Shown: positions 19,930-28,199 of the stretch, in pieces | How positions within the stretch are numbered: the stretch's first letter is position 1 | How the letters are laid out: each line of letters starts with the position of its first letter | From: Variovorax sp. EL159 | GTDB lineage: Bacteria; Pseudomonadota; Gammaproteobacteria; Burkholderiales; Burkholderiaceae_C | Direction of reading: 5' to 3' | Assembly: GCF_900100965.1 (NCBI RefSeq) | Contig: NZ_FMUJ01000001.1 | Location: 606,272-670,271, forward strand | Length of the DNA: 64,000 nt | Translations under genes and position numbers: made by a program | The notes under the pieces: generated by a model | Told to the model about the DNA's origin: nothing | The model's input: only the letters and a program-made list of their open reading frames with translations | Database searches by the model: none

Positions 19930-20430
19930 ATGAAGATTTCAATGCGCTTTGTTTCCGTCACCGCTTCCGTGCTGGCCCTGGCCACGCTCACGGCCTGCGT
20001 TGCCCCGGCACCGGTCTACCAGACCTCGCGCTACCCCTACCAGGCGCCGCCGCAAGCCATCCAGTACCGCGAAGCGCAATATGTCGAGTACGGCGTCGTG
20101 GCCAACATCGAGGTGCTTCGTAGCGAAACCGCGGGTACCGGCACTTCGGGCGGTGGTGCCGTTGCGGGTGGTGTCATCGGTGGCGTGGTGGGCAACCAGT
20201 TCGGGCGTGGCAATGGACGCGCCGCAGCCACGGCACTCGGCATCGTGGGCGGTGCCTTGCTGGGCAATTCCATCGAGGCCCAGCAGAACGGGCCGCGTGC
20301 CTATGAAAGCTATCGCGTGTCGGTGCAGACCGACCGTGGCGGCTACCGCGCCTTCGACGTCCAGAGCCCGGGCGACCTGCGCATCGGCGACCGCGTGCGC
20401 ATCGACAACGGCCAGCTCTCGCGCATGTAA
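19930..20430 (+). CDS. Glycine-zipper outer-membrane lipoprotein (SlyB/Rcc01698-like)
   Basis: Predicted lipoprotein of 166 residues. The signal peptide ends in a lipobox (LTACV, Cys about residue 22). A glycine zipper 2TM segment spans about residues 75-115 (GGGAVAGGVIGGVVGNQFG, then GIVGGALLGNSIEA). The C-terminal domain begins YRVSVQTDRGG. A GAGGAG ribosome-binding site lies at 19914-19919. The 173-bp gap after dut contains a GGCGCA...TGCGCC hairpin (19887-19905). A terminator follows, so the gene is monocistronic. A role in envelope integrity is typical but not proven here. Confidence 0.85.
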   Translation: MKISMRFVSVTASVLALATLTACVAPAPVYQTSRYPYQAPPQAIQYREAQYVEYGVVANIEVLRSETAGTGTSGGGAVAGGVIGGVVGNQFGRGNGRAAATALGIVGGALLGNSIEAQQNGPRAYESYRVSVQTDRGGYRAFDVQSPGDLRIGDRVRIDNGQLSRM

Positions 20431-20452
20431 AGCAGCCTGCTGCTGAGCAACG

Positions 20453-20480
20453 AAAAAAGCCGGGCATTGCCCGGCTTTTT
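20453..20480 (+). terminator. Terminator after the glycine-zipper lipoprotein
   Basis: GCCGGGC (20459-20465) pairs with GCCCGGC (20469-20475), flanked by A and T runs. The T run is at 20476-20480. The A/T symmetry means it can also serve the convergent FKBP gene. Confidence 0.88.
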
Positions 20481-20504
20481 CATTGTTGGTCTACCAAGAC
20501 GCCG

Positions 20505-21029
20505 TCAGTGCAGCATCTGATTGCCCGGAGCCATCGGCGGTACTTTGAAGAAGGCCGTGCCTGCCGTGCCACGGCCGACTTCTTCTTCCGTCGCCTCGCG
20601 CACCGAGCGCACGGTGATGTCGAGACGGATCGCAATGCCCGCCAGCGGATGATTGCCGTCGAGCACGAGGTGGTCGGGGTAGATCTCGGCCACGGTGTAG
20701 ATCGTGTCCTTCGGGATGCCGTCGCTCACGCCCTTGGGCAGGGCGGAACCGTCGAAGGTCATGCCTTCCTCGGTGCCTTCGGGAAACAGCGAGCGTGGCT
20801 CCAGAAAGAGCAACTGGTCGTTGAAGTCGCCGAAGCCCTGTTCGGGCTCGACCTGCAATTGCACGCGGGCGCCGGGCTCATGGCCTTGCAGGGCGGCCTC
20901 GATCACCTCGAAGAGGTCGTCGCCGCCCACCATGAATTCCACCGGCTCATCGAGCACGTCCAGCACATCGCCAAGCGTGTCTTTCATGGTCCAGGTCAAG
21001 CCGACCACGCATTGTTCAGAGATTTCCAT
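20505..21029 (-). CDS. FKBP-type peptidyl-prolyl isomerase (SlyD-like)
   Basis: Cytoplasmic isomerase/chaperone of 174 residues. The FKBP halves (VLDVLDEPVEFMVGGDDLF and AGIAIRLDITVRSVREAT) flank an IF-type insert (about residues 70-130, FGDFNDQLLFLEPRSLFPEG). There is no His-rich metal tail as in E. coli SlyD; the C terminus is short (FFKVPPMAPGNQMLH). It is divergent from roxA with only 14 bases between the start codons. Confidence 0.9.
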   Translation of the reverse strand: MEISEQCVVGLTWTMKDTLGDVLDVLDEPVEFMVGGDDLFEVIEAALQGHEPGARVQLQVEPEQGFGDFNDQLLFLEPRSLFPEGTEEGMTFDGSALPKGVSDGIPKDTIYTVAEIYPDHLVLDGNHPLAGIAIRLDITVRSVREATEEEVGRGTAGTAFFKVPPMAPGNQMLH

Positions 21030-21031
21030 TG

Positions 21032-21041
21032 CAGAATTCTC
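21032..21041. promoter_or_regulatory. Overlapping divergent -10 boxes, probable dual leaderless start
   Basis: The 14-bp gap between two start codons contains CAGAAT (21032-21037, plus) overlapping GAGAAT (21041-21036, minus). Counting 7 bases from each box gives start sites on the A of both ATGs (21044 and 21029). Neither gene has room for a leader unless its promoter lies in the other gene. Confidence 0.55.
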
Positions 21042-21043
21042 CC

Positions 21044-22186
21044 ATGGAGATTACACAACCGCTGCCGTTGCTCGGCGGCCTGAGTGCCGCGCAGTTCATG
21101 CGGCAGTACTGGCAGAAAAAGCCCTTGCTGGTTCGCCAGGCCATTCCCGCGATGGTGCCACCGATCGACCGCCATGCGTTGTTTGCGCTGGCCGAGCGCG
21201 AGGAAGTCGAATCGCGCCTGATCCGTCATGGCAAGACAGGCTGGTCGCTGAAGCATGGCCCGCTGCCGCGGCGCGCCTTGCCGCCCCTGAAGCAACCCGC
21301 CTGGACGCTACTGGTGCAGGGCGTCGACCTGCATCACGAAGGCGTGCACGCGCTGCTGCGCCAGTTCCGCTTCTTGCCCGATGCCCGCCTCGACGACCTG
21401 ATGATCAGCTACGCCAGCGACACCGGTGGCGTCGGCGCGCATTTCGACAGCTACGACGTGTTTCTGCTGCAAGCGCAGGGGAGACGCCGCTGGTCGATCG
21501 GCAAGCAGAGCGACCTGAGCCTGCAGCCCGGCGTTCCGCTCAAGATCCTCGAAAACTTCGAGCCCGAGCAGACCTTCGTGCTGGAGCCGGGCGACATGCT
21601 CTACCTGCCGCCCAAGTACGCCCACGACGGCGTTGCCGTGGGCGACGACTGCATGACCTGTTCGATCGGCCTGCGTTCGTCGGCGCTGGGCGAGCTCGGT
21701 GCCGACCTGCTGGCGCGCATGGCGCAAGCCTATTCGGAAGACCTGGAAGACGCCGGCCCCGCCGAGCTGGCGCGCTACCGCGACCCGGCACAGCCGGCCG
21801 TCGAGGCACCGGCCGCCATGCCCGCCGCGTTGCAGGGCTTTGCACGCAAGGCCATCGAAGCCGCGCTGCGCGACGCCGATGCCATCGACCGCGCGTTGGG
21901 CGAATCGCTCACCGAGCCCAAGGCCAACGTCTGGTTCGACGAAGGCGGCGATGTGCCCGATGCCATGCAGCACGTGGCGCTCGACCGGCGCACCCGCATG
22001 CTCTACGACGCGCGGCATGTGTACATCAACGGCGAGAGCTTTCGCGCAGGCGGTGCCGACGCCACGCTGATGCGTCGACTGGCCGACAAGCGCGAGCTCG
22101 GTCCGCGCGAATTGGCCCGTGCGAGCGAAGGCGCACGGGCGCTGCTGGGCGAATGGTGCGAGGCGGGCTGGCTGCATGCCGGATGA
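21044..22186 (+). CDS. roxA: Ribosomal protein uL16 arginine hydroxylase (JmjC oxygenase)
   Basis: Fe(II)/2-oxoglutarate oxygenase of the YcfD/RoxA group, which hydroxylates an Arg of ribosomal protein L16. The 380-residue protein has the iron triad His133, Asp135 (GAHFDSYD) and His194 (KYAHDG), a JmjC core and the C-terminal winged-helix part. Start at ATG 21044, where relatives begin (MEITQPLPLLGG). Its last 11 bases overlap the start of the next gene, so the two are coupled. Confidence 0.9.
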   Translation: MEITQPLPLLGGLSAAQFMRQYWQKKPLLVRQAIPAMVPPIDRHALFALAEREEVESRLIRHGKTGWSLKHGPLPRRALPPLKQPAWTLLVQGVDLHHEGVHALLRQFRFLPDARLDDLMISYASDTGGVGAHFDSYDVFLLQAQGRRRWSIGKQSDLSLQPGVPLKILENFEPEQTFVLEPGDMLYLPPKYAHDGVAVGDDCMTCSIGLRSSALGELGADLLARMAQAYSEDLEDAGPAELARYRDPAQPAVEAPAAMPAALQGFARKAIEAALRDADAIDRALGESLTEPKANVWFDEGGDVPDAMQHVALDRRTRMLYDARHVYINGESFRAGGADATLMRRLADKRELGPRELARASEGARALLGEWCEAGWLHAG

Positions 22187-22676
22187 CGCCATTGCGCCGT
22201 TGACCGAAGGCCGCTTCGACGGCCGGGAGGCCTTCGACACGCTTCTTCGGAGCGCCTTGTCGGCCGCTGCGCAACAGGGCTGGAAAGAAATCGTTTTCAG
22301 CGACCCCGACTTTGCCGACTGGCCGCTGGGCGAGCGCGCCAGCATCGAGGCGCTGCAGGCCTGGTCGGCCAGCGGCCGCCGCTTGATGCTGTTGGCGCAG
22401 CGCTTCGACATTCTCGAGCGCGGCCATGCGCGCTTCGTGCCGTGGCGCCGCATGTGGGACCACATCATCGAATGCCGTGCGACCGGCAAGGCCGAGGGCG
22501 CCGAGGTGCCGAGCGCCATCTGGACGCCGTCATGGTTCGTGCATCGCATCGACCCCGAGCGCAGCCGGGGCGTGAGCGGCACCGATCCGCGCGCCCGCAG
22601 AGCATTGCGCGAAGCCATCGACGAGTGCTGGCGCCGTGGGCGGCCCGCGTTTCCTGCATCGACGCTCGGCTTGTAA
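22176..22676 (+). CDS. Conserved protein of unknown function coupled to roxA
   Basis: Unrecognised soluble protein of 166 residues starting MPDDAIAPLTEG at an ATG inside the roxA 3' end. It is Trp- and Arg-rich, with HARFVPWRRMWDHIIECRA and AIWTPSWFVHRIDPERSRG. There is no signal peptide or membrane segment. The overlap with roxA suggests translational coupling and perhaps a linked role, which is inference. Confidence 0.72.
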   Translation: MPDDAIAPLTEGRFDGREAFDTLLRSALSAAAQQGWKEIVFSDPDFADWPLGERASIEALQAWSASGRRLMLLAQRFDILERGHARFVPWRRMWDHIIECRATGKAEGAEVPSAIWTPSWFVHRIDPERSRGVSGTDPRARRALREAIDECWRRGRPAFPASTLGL

Positions 22677-22770
22677 GCCAATGCCGCGAATGCGGCCGCG
22701 AGACATATTCAGGCGGGTAGGCAGGTCTAGAATTTTTTGATTCCAGACCTTCATTGCCAAAGGAGTCCTC

Positions 22771-23025
22771 ATGAAGAAGTCCTCGTCCGTCCTGATTGCC
22801 TCGCTGATTGCCGCTGCCGCGCTCGTCGCCTGCGGAAAGAAAGAGGACGCCGCGCCTGCGGTCGTGACGCCGCCTCCTGCACCCGTGAGCGAACCCGCGC
22901 CAGCTCCTGCCCCCGCACCCGCCGCCGATCCGGCCGCCACCCCGGCGCCCGCAGCCTCATCGGCACTGGATGCAGCGAACGCAGCCACGGAAGCCGCCAA
23001 GAAGAACGAGGCGCCGAAGCAGTAG
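22771..23025 (+). CDS. Small Pro/Ala-rich lipoprotein
   Basis: Predicted lipoprotein of 84 residues: signal MKKSSSVLIASLIAAAALVAC with a lipobox Cys at 21. A Pro/Ala-rich spacer (PAPAPAPAPAADPAATPAP) and an Ala/Lys-rich end follow, with no folded domain evident. AAGGAG precedes the ATG by 7 bases and a strong terminator follows, so it is a true monocistronic gene. Its function is unknown; it resembles small lipoproteins used as envelope spacers. Confidence 0.82.
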   Translation: MKKSSSVLIASLIAAAALVACGKKEDAAPAVVTPPPAPVSEPAPAPAPAPAADPAATPAPAASSALDAANAATEAAKKNEAPKQ

Positions 23026-23045
23026 GCGTCACCGGTTCAGCATGC

Positions 23046-23071
23046 AAAAAGCCGCCAGAAGGCGGCTTTTT
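23046..23071. terminator. Terminator after the small lipoprotein
   Basis: GCCGCC (23051-23056) and GGCGGC (23061-23066) pair around AGAA, with AAAAA before and TTTTT after. The structure is symmetric and can terminate both the lipoprotein gene and the convergent MBL gene. Confidence 0.9.
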
Positions 23072-23126
23072 CATTGGTGCTGGAGAAAGCGCGCGAGCGC
23101 GGCGCCCCGGGGCTTTACTTGCTTGC

Positions 23127-23903
23127 TCAGACGTCCAGCCAGGGCGAGCCTTCGGCGGCCGTGGCGGTGAGCATCTCGGCCTCCTGGCCGCCCAGGGCCT
23201 GCGCCATCAGGCGCCGCACGATCTCGGGCCGGTTGTTCTGCTCGCTCAGATGCGCCGCGACCACGTGGCGCAGCCCGTCGTGAAGGACGCCACGCGCGAT
23301 GTCCGCCGCCGCGTTGTTCGACAAGTGCCCATAGTTGCCGCCGACGCGCAGCTTGAGGAAAGCGGGGTAGGCCGAGTTGGCCAGCAGGTCGCTGTCGTGG
23401 TTGAACTCCAGCAGCAGCGCGTGCACGCCGCTCAGGCGCGCCAGCACGTGGGCCGTGGCATGCCCCAGGTCGGTCAGCACGCCCAGGCTGCGATTGCCGT
23501 CCGTGCAGCGAAGCTGCAGCGGCTCGCGCGCATCGTGGGGAACGGTGAAGGGCTGAACCTCGATGTCGCCGACGGCAAAGGCCGCGTCGTCGCGGGCCAG
23601 GTTCAGCAGGCCCTCGAAATCGCGCCCGCCGGTGGCGAGCCATGTGCCCTCGCTCATCCAGACCGGAATGCGGTTTCGCCGCGACAGCGAATGGGCACAG
23701 CCGATGTGGTCGCCGTGCTCGTGGGTGACGAAGACCGCATCGATGTCGCTGGCGGCAAGGCCCGCCCGGGCCAGCCGCAGATCGAGCTGCTTGAGGCCGA
23801 AGCCGCAGTCGATCAACATCCGCGAGGTGCGGCCGCCGCTGGTCGCTTCGACCAGCGCGGCATTGCCCGTGCTGCCGCTACCGAGGCTTCGGAAGCGCAG
23901 CAT
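23127..23903 (-). CDS. MBL-fold metallo-hydrolase (YycJ/WalJ-like)
   Basis: Metallo-beta-lactamase-fold hydrolase of 258 residues. The opening LRFRSLGSGSTGNAALVE and the metal motif THEHGDHIG (His-x-His-x-Asp-His) are typical of the YycJ/WalJ group of putative nucleases or phosphodiesterases. Later His residues (LDDLGHA-type TDLGHAT, and AAHLSEQNNRPE) fit the second metal site. It lies 5 bases after bamC and is probably cotranscribed with dapA-bamC. Confidence 0.87.
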   Translation of the reverse strand: MLRFRSLGSGSTGNAALVEATSGGRTSRMLIDCGFGLKQLDLRLARAGLAASDIDAVFVTHEHGDHIGCAHSLSRRNRIPVWMSEGTWLATGGRDFEGLLNLARDDAAFAVGDIEVQPFTVPHDAREPLQLRCTDGNRSLGVLTDLGHATAHVLARLSGVHALLLEFNHDSDLLANSAYPAFLKLRVGGNYGHLSNNAAADIARGVLHDGLRHVVAAHLSEQNNRPEIVRRLMAQALGGQEAEMLTATAAEGSPWLDV

Positions 23904-23908
23904 GCGGG

Positions 23909-25000
23909 TTACTTCAGGTCGTCGGCGATGACCTTGACGATGCGCTGTGCGTTGGCCGAGGTCTCGGGCACGCCGGCTTCATTCAGCACTGCCACGGTGC
24001 TGGATTCGCCCTGGCTCTTGACCGAGATGCGGAACTTGATCGGTGCTTCGTCCTTGCTGGAGCTGCTGAAGAACTTGCCGAAGAAGCCGGGCTCCTTCTT
24101 CTCGGGGTTCGGCGTCACGTAGCGGACGTAGTACAGGCCGGCGCTGCGGTCGCGGTCTTCGACGGTGAAGCCGGTGCGGTCGAGCGCCAGGCCGACGCGG
24201 CGCCATGCGCGGTCGAAGCCTTCGCTGATCTGAACGACCGGCTGGCCGCCCACATTGGCGATGGTGGCGGTCTTGGTCGGCGCGGTCGTTGCGGCCAGGA
24301 TCTTCGACTGCTCTTGCGAGACGCCGAGCTTGACCATCAGGCGGCGCAGGAATTCGGTTTCGAGTTCAGGGTCGCTCGGGCGCGGCTGCCAGACGGTCTG
24401 GTCCTGGCGCGAGTTGTTGTAGACCTCTTGCATGCCGCGATGGCTGATGAAGATCTCGGTGCCGGTCGGCGTGCGTTCCAGGCGGGTGCGGAAGCGGTCG
24501 AGTTCGCCGGTCGAGTAGACCGAGTCGACCAGCTTGCCCAGCGTGCCGCGGATGATGTCCTGCGGCAGCTTGGCGCGGTTCTCGGCCCAGTCGGTTTCCA
24601 TGATGCCGAGGTTGCGCTGTTCGGTGGTCAGCAGAAAGCCGCTTTCCTGCCAGAAGTCTTTCACCGGGTCCCAGAGCTGGTCGGGCGTGCGGTTGATGAC
24701 GATCCAGCGTTGCGTGCCCGCGCGTTCCATGCGGACGTCGCCGATGTTCGACACGGCGGTCGGGATGCTCGGCGCATTGGCCACGCCGGCCTGGTAGGCG
24801 TTGGCGGTGACTGCGCCGCCGGGCACCGAATAGCGGTTGTCGCGCGACAGTTGCGACAAGTCGGGCGGGACTTCGAGCGTTGGCGCCTTGCCTGCGCTCT
24901 TGTAGTCGATCTTGTCGCTCTCGAGCACGGAGCAGGCGGCGAGGCTGGCAACGAGGGTGGCCAGCAGTGCATATCGCGAAAGTTGCGAAAGGTTCTTCAA
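23909..25000 (-). CDS. bamC: Outer membrane assembly lipoprotein BamC
   Basis: Lipoprotein subunit of the BAM complex, anchored to the inner leaflet of the outer membrane. The signal peptide ends in the lipobox LAAC (Cys about 23). The conserved N-terminal unstructured segment with EVPPDLSQLSRDNRYSVPGG follows, then two helix-grip domains. The 363 residues match the family. It lies downstream of dapA, the classical dapA-bamC (nlpB) pairing. Confidence 0.92.
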   Translation of the reverse strand: MKNLSQLSRYALLATLVASLAACSVLESDKIDYKSAGKAPTLEVPPDLSQLSRDNRYSVPGGAVTANAYQAGVANAPSIPTAVSNIGDVRMERAGTQRWIVINRTPDQLWDPVKDFWQESGFLLTTEQRNLGIMETDWAENRAKLPQDIIRGTLGKLVDSVYSTGELDRFRTRLERTPTGTEIFISHRGMQEVYNNSRQDQTVWQPRPSDPELETEFLRRLMVKLGVSQEQSKILAATTAPTKTATIANVGGQPVVQISEGFDRAWRRVGLALDRTGFTVEDRDRSAGLYYVRYVTPNPEKKEPGFFGKFFSSSSKDEAPIKFRISVKSQGESSTVAVLNEAGVPETSANAQRIVKVIADDLK

Positions 25001-25077
25001 CGTCGTCTTCCTTGTTGGAATGGTTCGGTCAATCTATGGGCCGCAGTGCCCGCCATCTCAGAGCACAGTTCGGGTAA

Positions 25078-25093
25078 AAGGTTGCTTAACCTT
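25078..25093 (-). terminator. Weak hairpin between dapA and bamC
   Basis: AAGGTT-AAGC-AACCTT on the minus strand is followed by TT and then A. It sits 48 bases after the dapA stop. It could attenuate rather than fully stop transcription into bamC. Confidence 0.35.
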
Positions 25094-25141
25094 GATAAGG
25101 CCAGGGTAAAGGCGGATTTGGGATGGATTGAGGAGGCGGGC

Positions 25142-26032
25142 TCAGTTCTTCAGCAAGCCGGTGGCGCGCAGGGCGCCTTCGACCGCCGGACGGCTCGCTT
25201 CGCCGAGTTCGGTGAGCGGCAACCGCAGGGCGCCGCCGCACAGGCCGAGCCGGGCCATGGCCCACTTGAGCGGGATCGGGTTGGGCTCGACGAACAGGTT
25301 GCGGTGCAGAGGCATCAGTTCGAACTGGATCTGCATGGCGCGCTTGACGTCGCCCGCGAGCGCCGCGACGCACAGCTCGTGCATCTTGCGCGGCGCGATG
25401 TTGGCCGTGACGCTGATGTTGCCCTGGCCGCCGCAGAGCATGAGCGCGACCGCGGTCGGGTCGTCGCCGGAATACACGGCAAAGTGCTTGGGCAGGTCGC
25501 GAATGAGCCACTGGGCGCGTTCGATGTTGCCGGTGGCTTCCTTGATGCCGATGATGCCGGGCACCTGCGCCAGGCGCAGCACGGTGTCGTGCGCCATATC
25601 GGCAACGGTGCGGCCGGGCACGTTGTAAAGCACGATGGGCAGGTCGCCCACGGCTTCGGCGATGGCCTTGAAGTGCTGGTACTGGCCCTCTTGCGTGGGC
25701 TTGTTGTAGTACGGCACGACCTGCAATTGCGAATTGGCGCCCACGCCCTTGGCGAACTTGGCCAGCTCGATGGCTTCCTTGGTCGAGTTTGCGCCGCAGC
25801 CGGCCATCACGGGAACGCGGCCCTTGGCCTGCTCGACCGAGACGCGGATGATTTCGCAGTGCTCTTCGACATCGACCGTCGGCGATTCGCCGGTGGTGCC
25901 GACCACGCCGAGGCAGTCGGTGCCTTCGTCAATGTGCCAATCGATGAGCCGCCGCAGGGCGGGGTAGTCGACACTGCCGTCGTCGTGCATCGGCGTGACG
26001 AGAGCGACGATGCTGCCTGTCAGTTGCTCCAA
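25142..26032 (-). CDS. dapA: 4-hydroxy-tetrahydrodipicolinate synthase
   Basis: Condenses pyruvate with aspartate semialdehyde in lysine and diaminopimelate synthesis. The 296-residue TIM barrel has TTGESPTV, the catalytic Tyr in LYNVPGRT and the Schiff-base Lys in [11 protein letters not shown]. The start is a TTG at 26032, giving the normal N terminus [15 protein letters not shown]; no ATG is near. A TTG start often lowers translation. bamC follows. Confidence 0.95.
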   Translation of the reverse strand: MEQLTGSIVALVTPMHDDGSVDYPALRRLIDWHIDEGTDCLGVVGTTGESPTVDVEEHCEIIRVSVEQAKGRVPVMAGCGANSTKEAIELAKFAKGVGANSQLQVVPYYNKPTQEGQYQHFKAIAEAVGDLPIVLYNVPGRTVADMAHDTVLRLAQVPGIIGIKEATGNIERAQWLIRDLPKHFAVYSGDDPTAVALMLCGGQGNISVTANIAPRKMHELCVAALAGDVKRAMQIQFELMPLHRNLFVEPNPIPLKWAMARLGLCGGALRLPLTELGEASRPAVEGALRATGLLKN

Positions 26033-26111
26033 GGGGGAATCTCTTTGTCGGTGGACGAAAGCGCCGATTCTACTTACTCCGGCGCCCCCCGAGACAGCCA
26101 CCCCGGGGGCC

Positions 26112-26681
26112 TCAGTTTCCCTTAAGGCGGTGGCGGGGCGGCTCGCCAGCGGCAGACGTGCCCGGCCGGATCGCGGCAATACGCTGCACGAAGCGCGGCG
26201 GTTCGGCCATGAAGCCGTCTTCGTAGGCCACCACGCGCAGGCCGGCGCAGGCTGCCAGCAGCTCGCCGGGCTGCAGCAGGAAGTCGGCGCGCGAGGGTTT
26301 CCCCACGGTTTCGTTGCCGGCGGCGAAGGTTTCGTACAGCAGGACCCCGCCAGGGGCCACGGCGGCCACGATGTCGGCCAGCCGGGGGCGCCAGAGGTAG
26401 TTGGTGACGATCACCGCGCCAAAGGCCTGGCCCGGAAAGGGCCAGGGGCCGGACTCGATGTCGGCCATGACCGCATGGCCGAAGGCGCTGGCCGCCTCGA
26501 TGGCTTCGGGCGACCGGTCGACGCCGGTGGCCGCATGCCCGCGCCGCGCGAACCACTGCATGTGCCGTCCCGCGCCGCAGGCCACGTCGAGCACGGTGGC
26601 TTCAGGGGCGAGCAGGTGCGACCAGCGGACGATCCAGTCGGAAGGGGCATTCGAGCCGTGCATCGGCGCTGCATCTTTCAT
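26112..26681 (-). CDS. Class I SAM-dependent methyltransferase
   Basis: Soluble methyltransferase of 189 residues. The SAM-binding motif I is [16 protein letters not shown], and motif II contains the acidic [10 protein letters not shown]. The overall pattern resembles TehB-like small-molecule methyltransferases. The substrate is unknown. It starts at ATG 26681; a second Met seven residues later is possible. It is preceded by a 46-residue membrane protein gene 26 bases upstream and followed by dapA 79 bases downstream. Confidence 0.85.
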   Translation of the reverse strand: MKDAAPMHGSNAPSDWIVRWSHLLAPEATVLDVACGAGRHMQWFARRGHAATGVDRSPEAIEAASAFGHAVMADIESGPWPFPGQAFGAVIVTNYLWRPRLADIVAAVAPGGVLLYETFAAGNETVGKPSRADFLLQPGELLAACAGLRVVAYEDGFMAEPPRFVQRIAAIRPGTSAAGEPPRHRLKGN

Positions 26682-26707
26682 GGCGGGGCGGAACACAGGA
26701 GCGGTAT

Positions 26708-26848
26708 TCAGAAGCACGACCAGATCTGGTCGACCAGCGTCACGAGAAAGTCCGGGTGCACGTAAAGCGCGAACACGCCGCCCAGCACCGCCAGCGCGGC
26801 CACGAGCCAGCCTGCGTGGACGATGTGCTGGCGCATTTGAGGTGTCAT
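26708..26848 (-). CDS. Small single-pass membrane protein, 46 residues
   Basis: A short frame of 46 residues beginning MTPQMRQHIVHAGW with one membrane segment (WLVAALAVLGGVFALYV) and the ending DFLVTLVDQIWSCF. I recall similar small proteins with a final Q(V/I)W(A/S)CF in Comamonadaceae. The frame lies alone in the 185-bp gap between the MFS gene and the methyltransferase gene, on the same strand. A hydrophobic protein of this composition is unlikely to arise by chance in a gap. Function unknown. Confidence 0.72.
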   Translation of the reverse strand: MTPQMRQHIVHAGWLVAALAVLGGVFALYVHPDFLVTLVDQIWSCF

Positions 26849-26866
26849 GGCTGCCGCCGTACGCAA

Positions 26867-28090
26867 TCAGACCGCCGCGCCGACCGGCCCCGGCGTCCGC
26901 GCGATCGCGCTTTCCTTCACCGGTAGGTTGATGAGCGCCGCGAACACGCCCAGCGCGATCGAGATGTACCAGACGATGCTGTAGCTGCCCGTCGTGTCAT
27001 ACAGATAGCCGCCGAGCCACACGCCCAGGAACGAGCCGACCTGGTGACTCAGGAACACGAAGCCGCTGAGCATCGACAGGTGCGCCACGCCGAAGATGCC
27101 CGCCACGATCGCATTGGTCGCGGGCACCGTCGACAGCCACAGGAAGCCCATGGCCGCCGAGAAGACGTAGACGCTCAGCGGCGAGATCGGCACCAGCAGG
27201 AACAGCGCGATCGACACCGCCCGCGCCAGGTAGATGGCCGCAAGGATCTTGCGCTTGGCCAGCTTCTGCCCCAGCAGCCCGACCGTGTAGGTGCCGAACA
27301 CATTGAACAGCCCGATCAGCGCCAGCGCATAGCCGGCCACGTCAGCCGACAGGCTCTTGTCGCGCAGATAGGTCGGCATGTGGATGCCGATGAACGCGAG
27401 CTGAAAGCCGCAGACGAAGTAGCCCGCCATCAGCAGCCCGAAGCTCGGGTAGCGGAAGGCTTCGCCCACCGCCTGCAGCACCGATTGCTCGCGGTGCCCG
27501 GCCAGGGCCGCGGTCTTCGGTTCGCGCAGGCCGAAGGCCAGCGGAACGATCACCAGCACCAGCACCGCCACCACGGCCAGTGCCGTCTGCCAGCCCAGGT
27601 GGCCGATCAGCCGGCCTTCAACGGGCGCCATCAGGAACTGGCCGAACGAGCCGGCGGCCGCCGCCACGCCCATGGCCCACGAGCGCCGCTCAGCCGGGAT
27701 CTGCCGCCCGATCACGCCGTAGATCACCGCGTAGGTCGAGCCCGCCTGCGCCGCGCCGATCAGCACGCCCGCGCTCAGCGTGAACAGCAGCGGCGTCGGC
27801 GAATGCGCCATGCCGAACAGCCCCAGCGCATACAGCAACGAGCCGCCGATCAGCACGCGGAAGGCGCCGAAGCGGTCGGCCAGCATGCCGGCGAACACGC
27901 CGAAGATGCCCCACGACAGGTTCTGGATCGCCAGCGCGAACGAGAAGGTCTGGCGGCTCCAGTCCTGGGCCTGCGTGATCGGCTGCAGCCACAGGCCGAA
28001 ACCGTGGCGGATGCCCATCGAGAGCGTGACGATCATGGCGCCGCAGATCAGGACCTGCTTGATCGAAAGAGTGGGGGCTGGGGCTTGCAT
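26867..28090 (-). CDS. MFS transporter
   Basis: Twelve-segment major facilitator carrier of 407 residues. The opening MSIRHGFG-like segment (SMGIRHGFGLWLQPITQ) and the loop motif GMLADRFGAFRVLIGG (RFG between segments 2 and 3) fit monocarboxylate/oxalate-type MFS proteins. The substrate is not deducible. It is the first gene of a possible run into the small membrane protein and methyltransferase. A nested inverted repeat lies just upstream (28101-28179). Confidence 0.87.
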   Translation of the reverse strand: MQAPAPTLSIKQVLICGAMIVTLSMGIRHGFGLWLQPITQAQDWSRQTFSFALAIQNLSWGIFGVFAGMLADRFGAFRVLIGGSLLYALGLFGMAHSPTPLLFTLSAGVLIGAAQAGSTYAVIYGVIGRQIPAERRSWAMGVAAAAGSFGQFLMAPVEGRLIGHLGWQTALAVVAVLVLVIVPLAFGLREPKTAALAGHREQSVLQAVGEAFRYPSFGLLMAGYFVCGFQLAFIGIHMPTYLRDKSLSADVAGYALALIGLFNVFGTYTVGLLGQKLAKRKILAAIYLARAVSIALFLLVPISPLSVYVFSAAMGFLWLSTVPATNAIVAGIFGVAHLSMLSGFVFLSHQVGSFLGVWLGGYLYDTTGSYSIVWYISIALGVFAALINLPVKESAIARTPGPVGAAV

Positions 28091-28100
28091 GGCGTTGAAT

Positions 28101-28179
28101 GTAGCGATTTGCCTGCTTGGGCAGGCAAGCCGATGGCCAAAGCCATTGATGATTTATCGGCGTGTTTTCAATGCGCTAC
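28101..28179. repeat. Nested inverted repeats upstream of the MFS gene
   Basis: Outer arms GTAGCG (28101-28106) and CGCTAC (28174-28179) enclose a perfect inner hairpin TTGCCTGC-TTGG-GCAGGCAA (28109-28128). There is no T run, so an operator or leader structure is more likely than a terminator. Confidence 0.45.
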
Positions 28180-28199
28180 GGTCATCAAAGCCCCCGGCT

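Noticed and set aside
24314..26125. A 603-codon plus-strand frame across bamC and dapA.
   Set aside because: Antisense to two strong genes and without recognisable domains.
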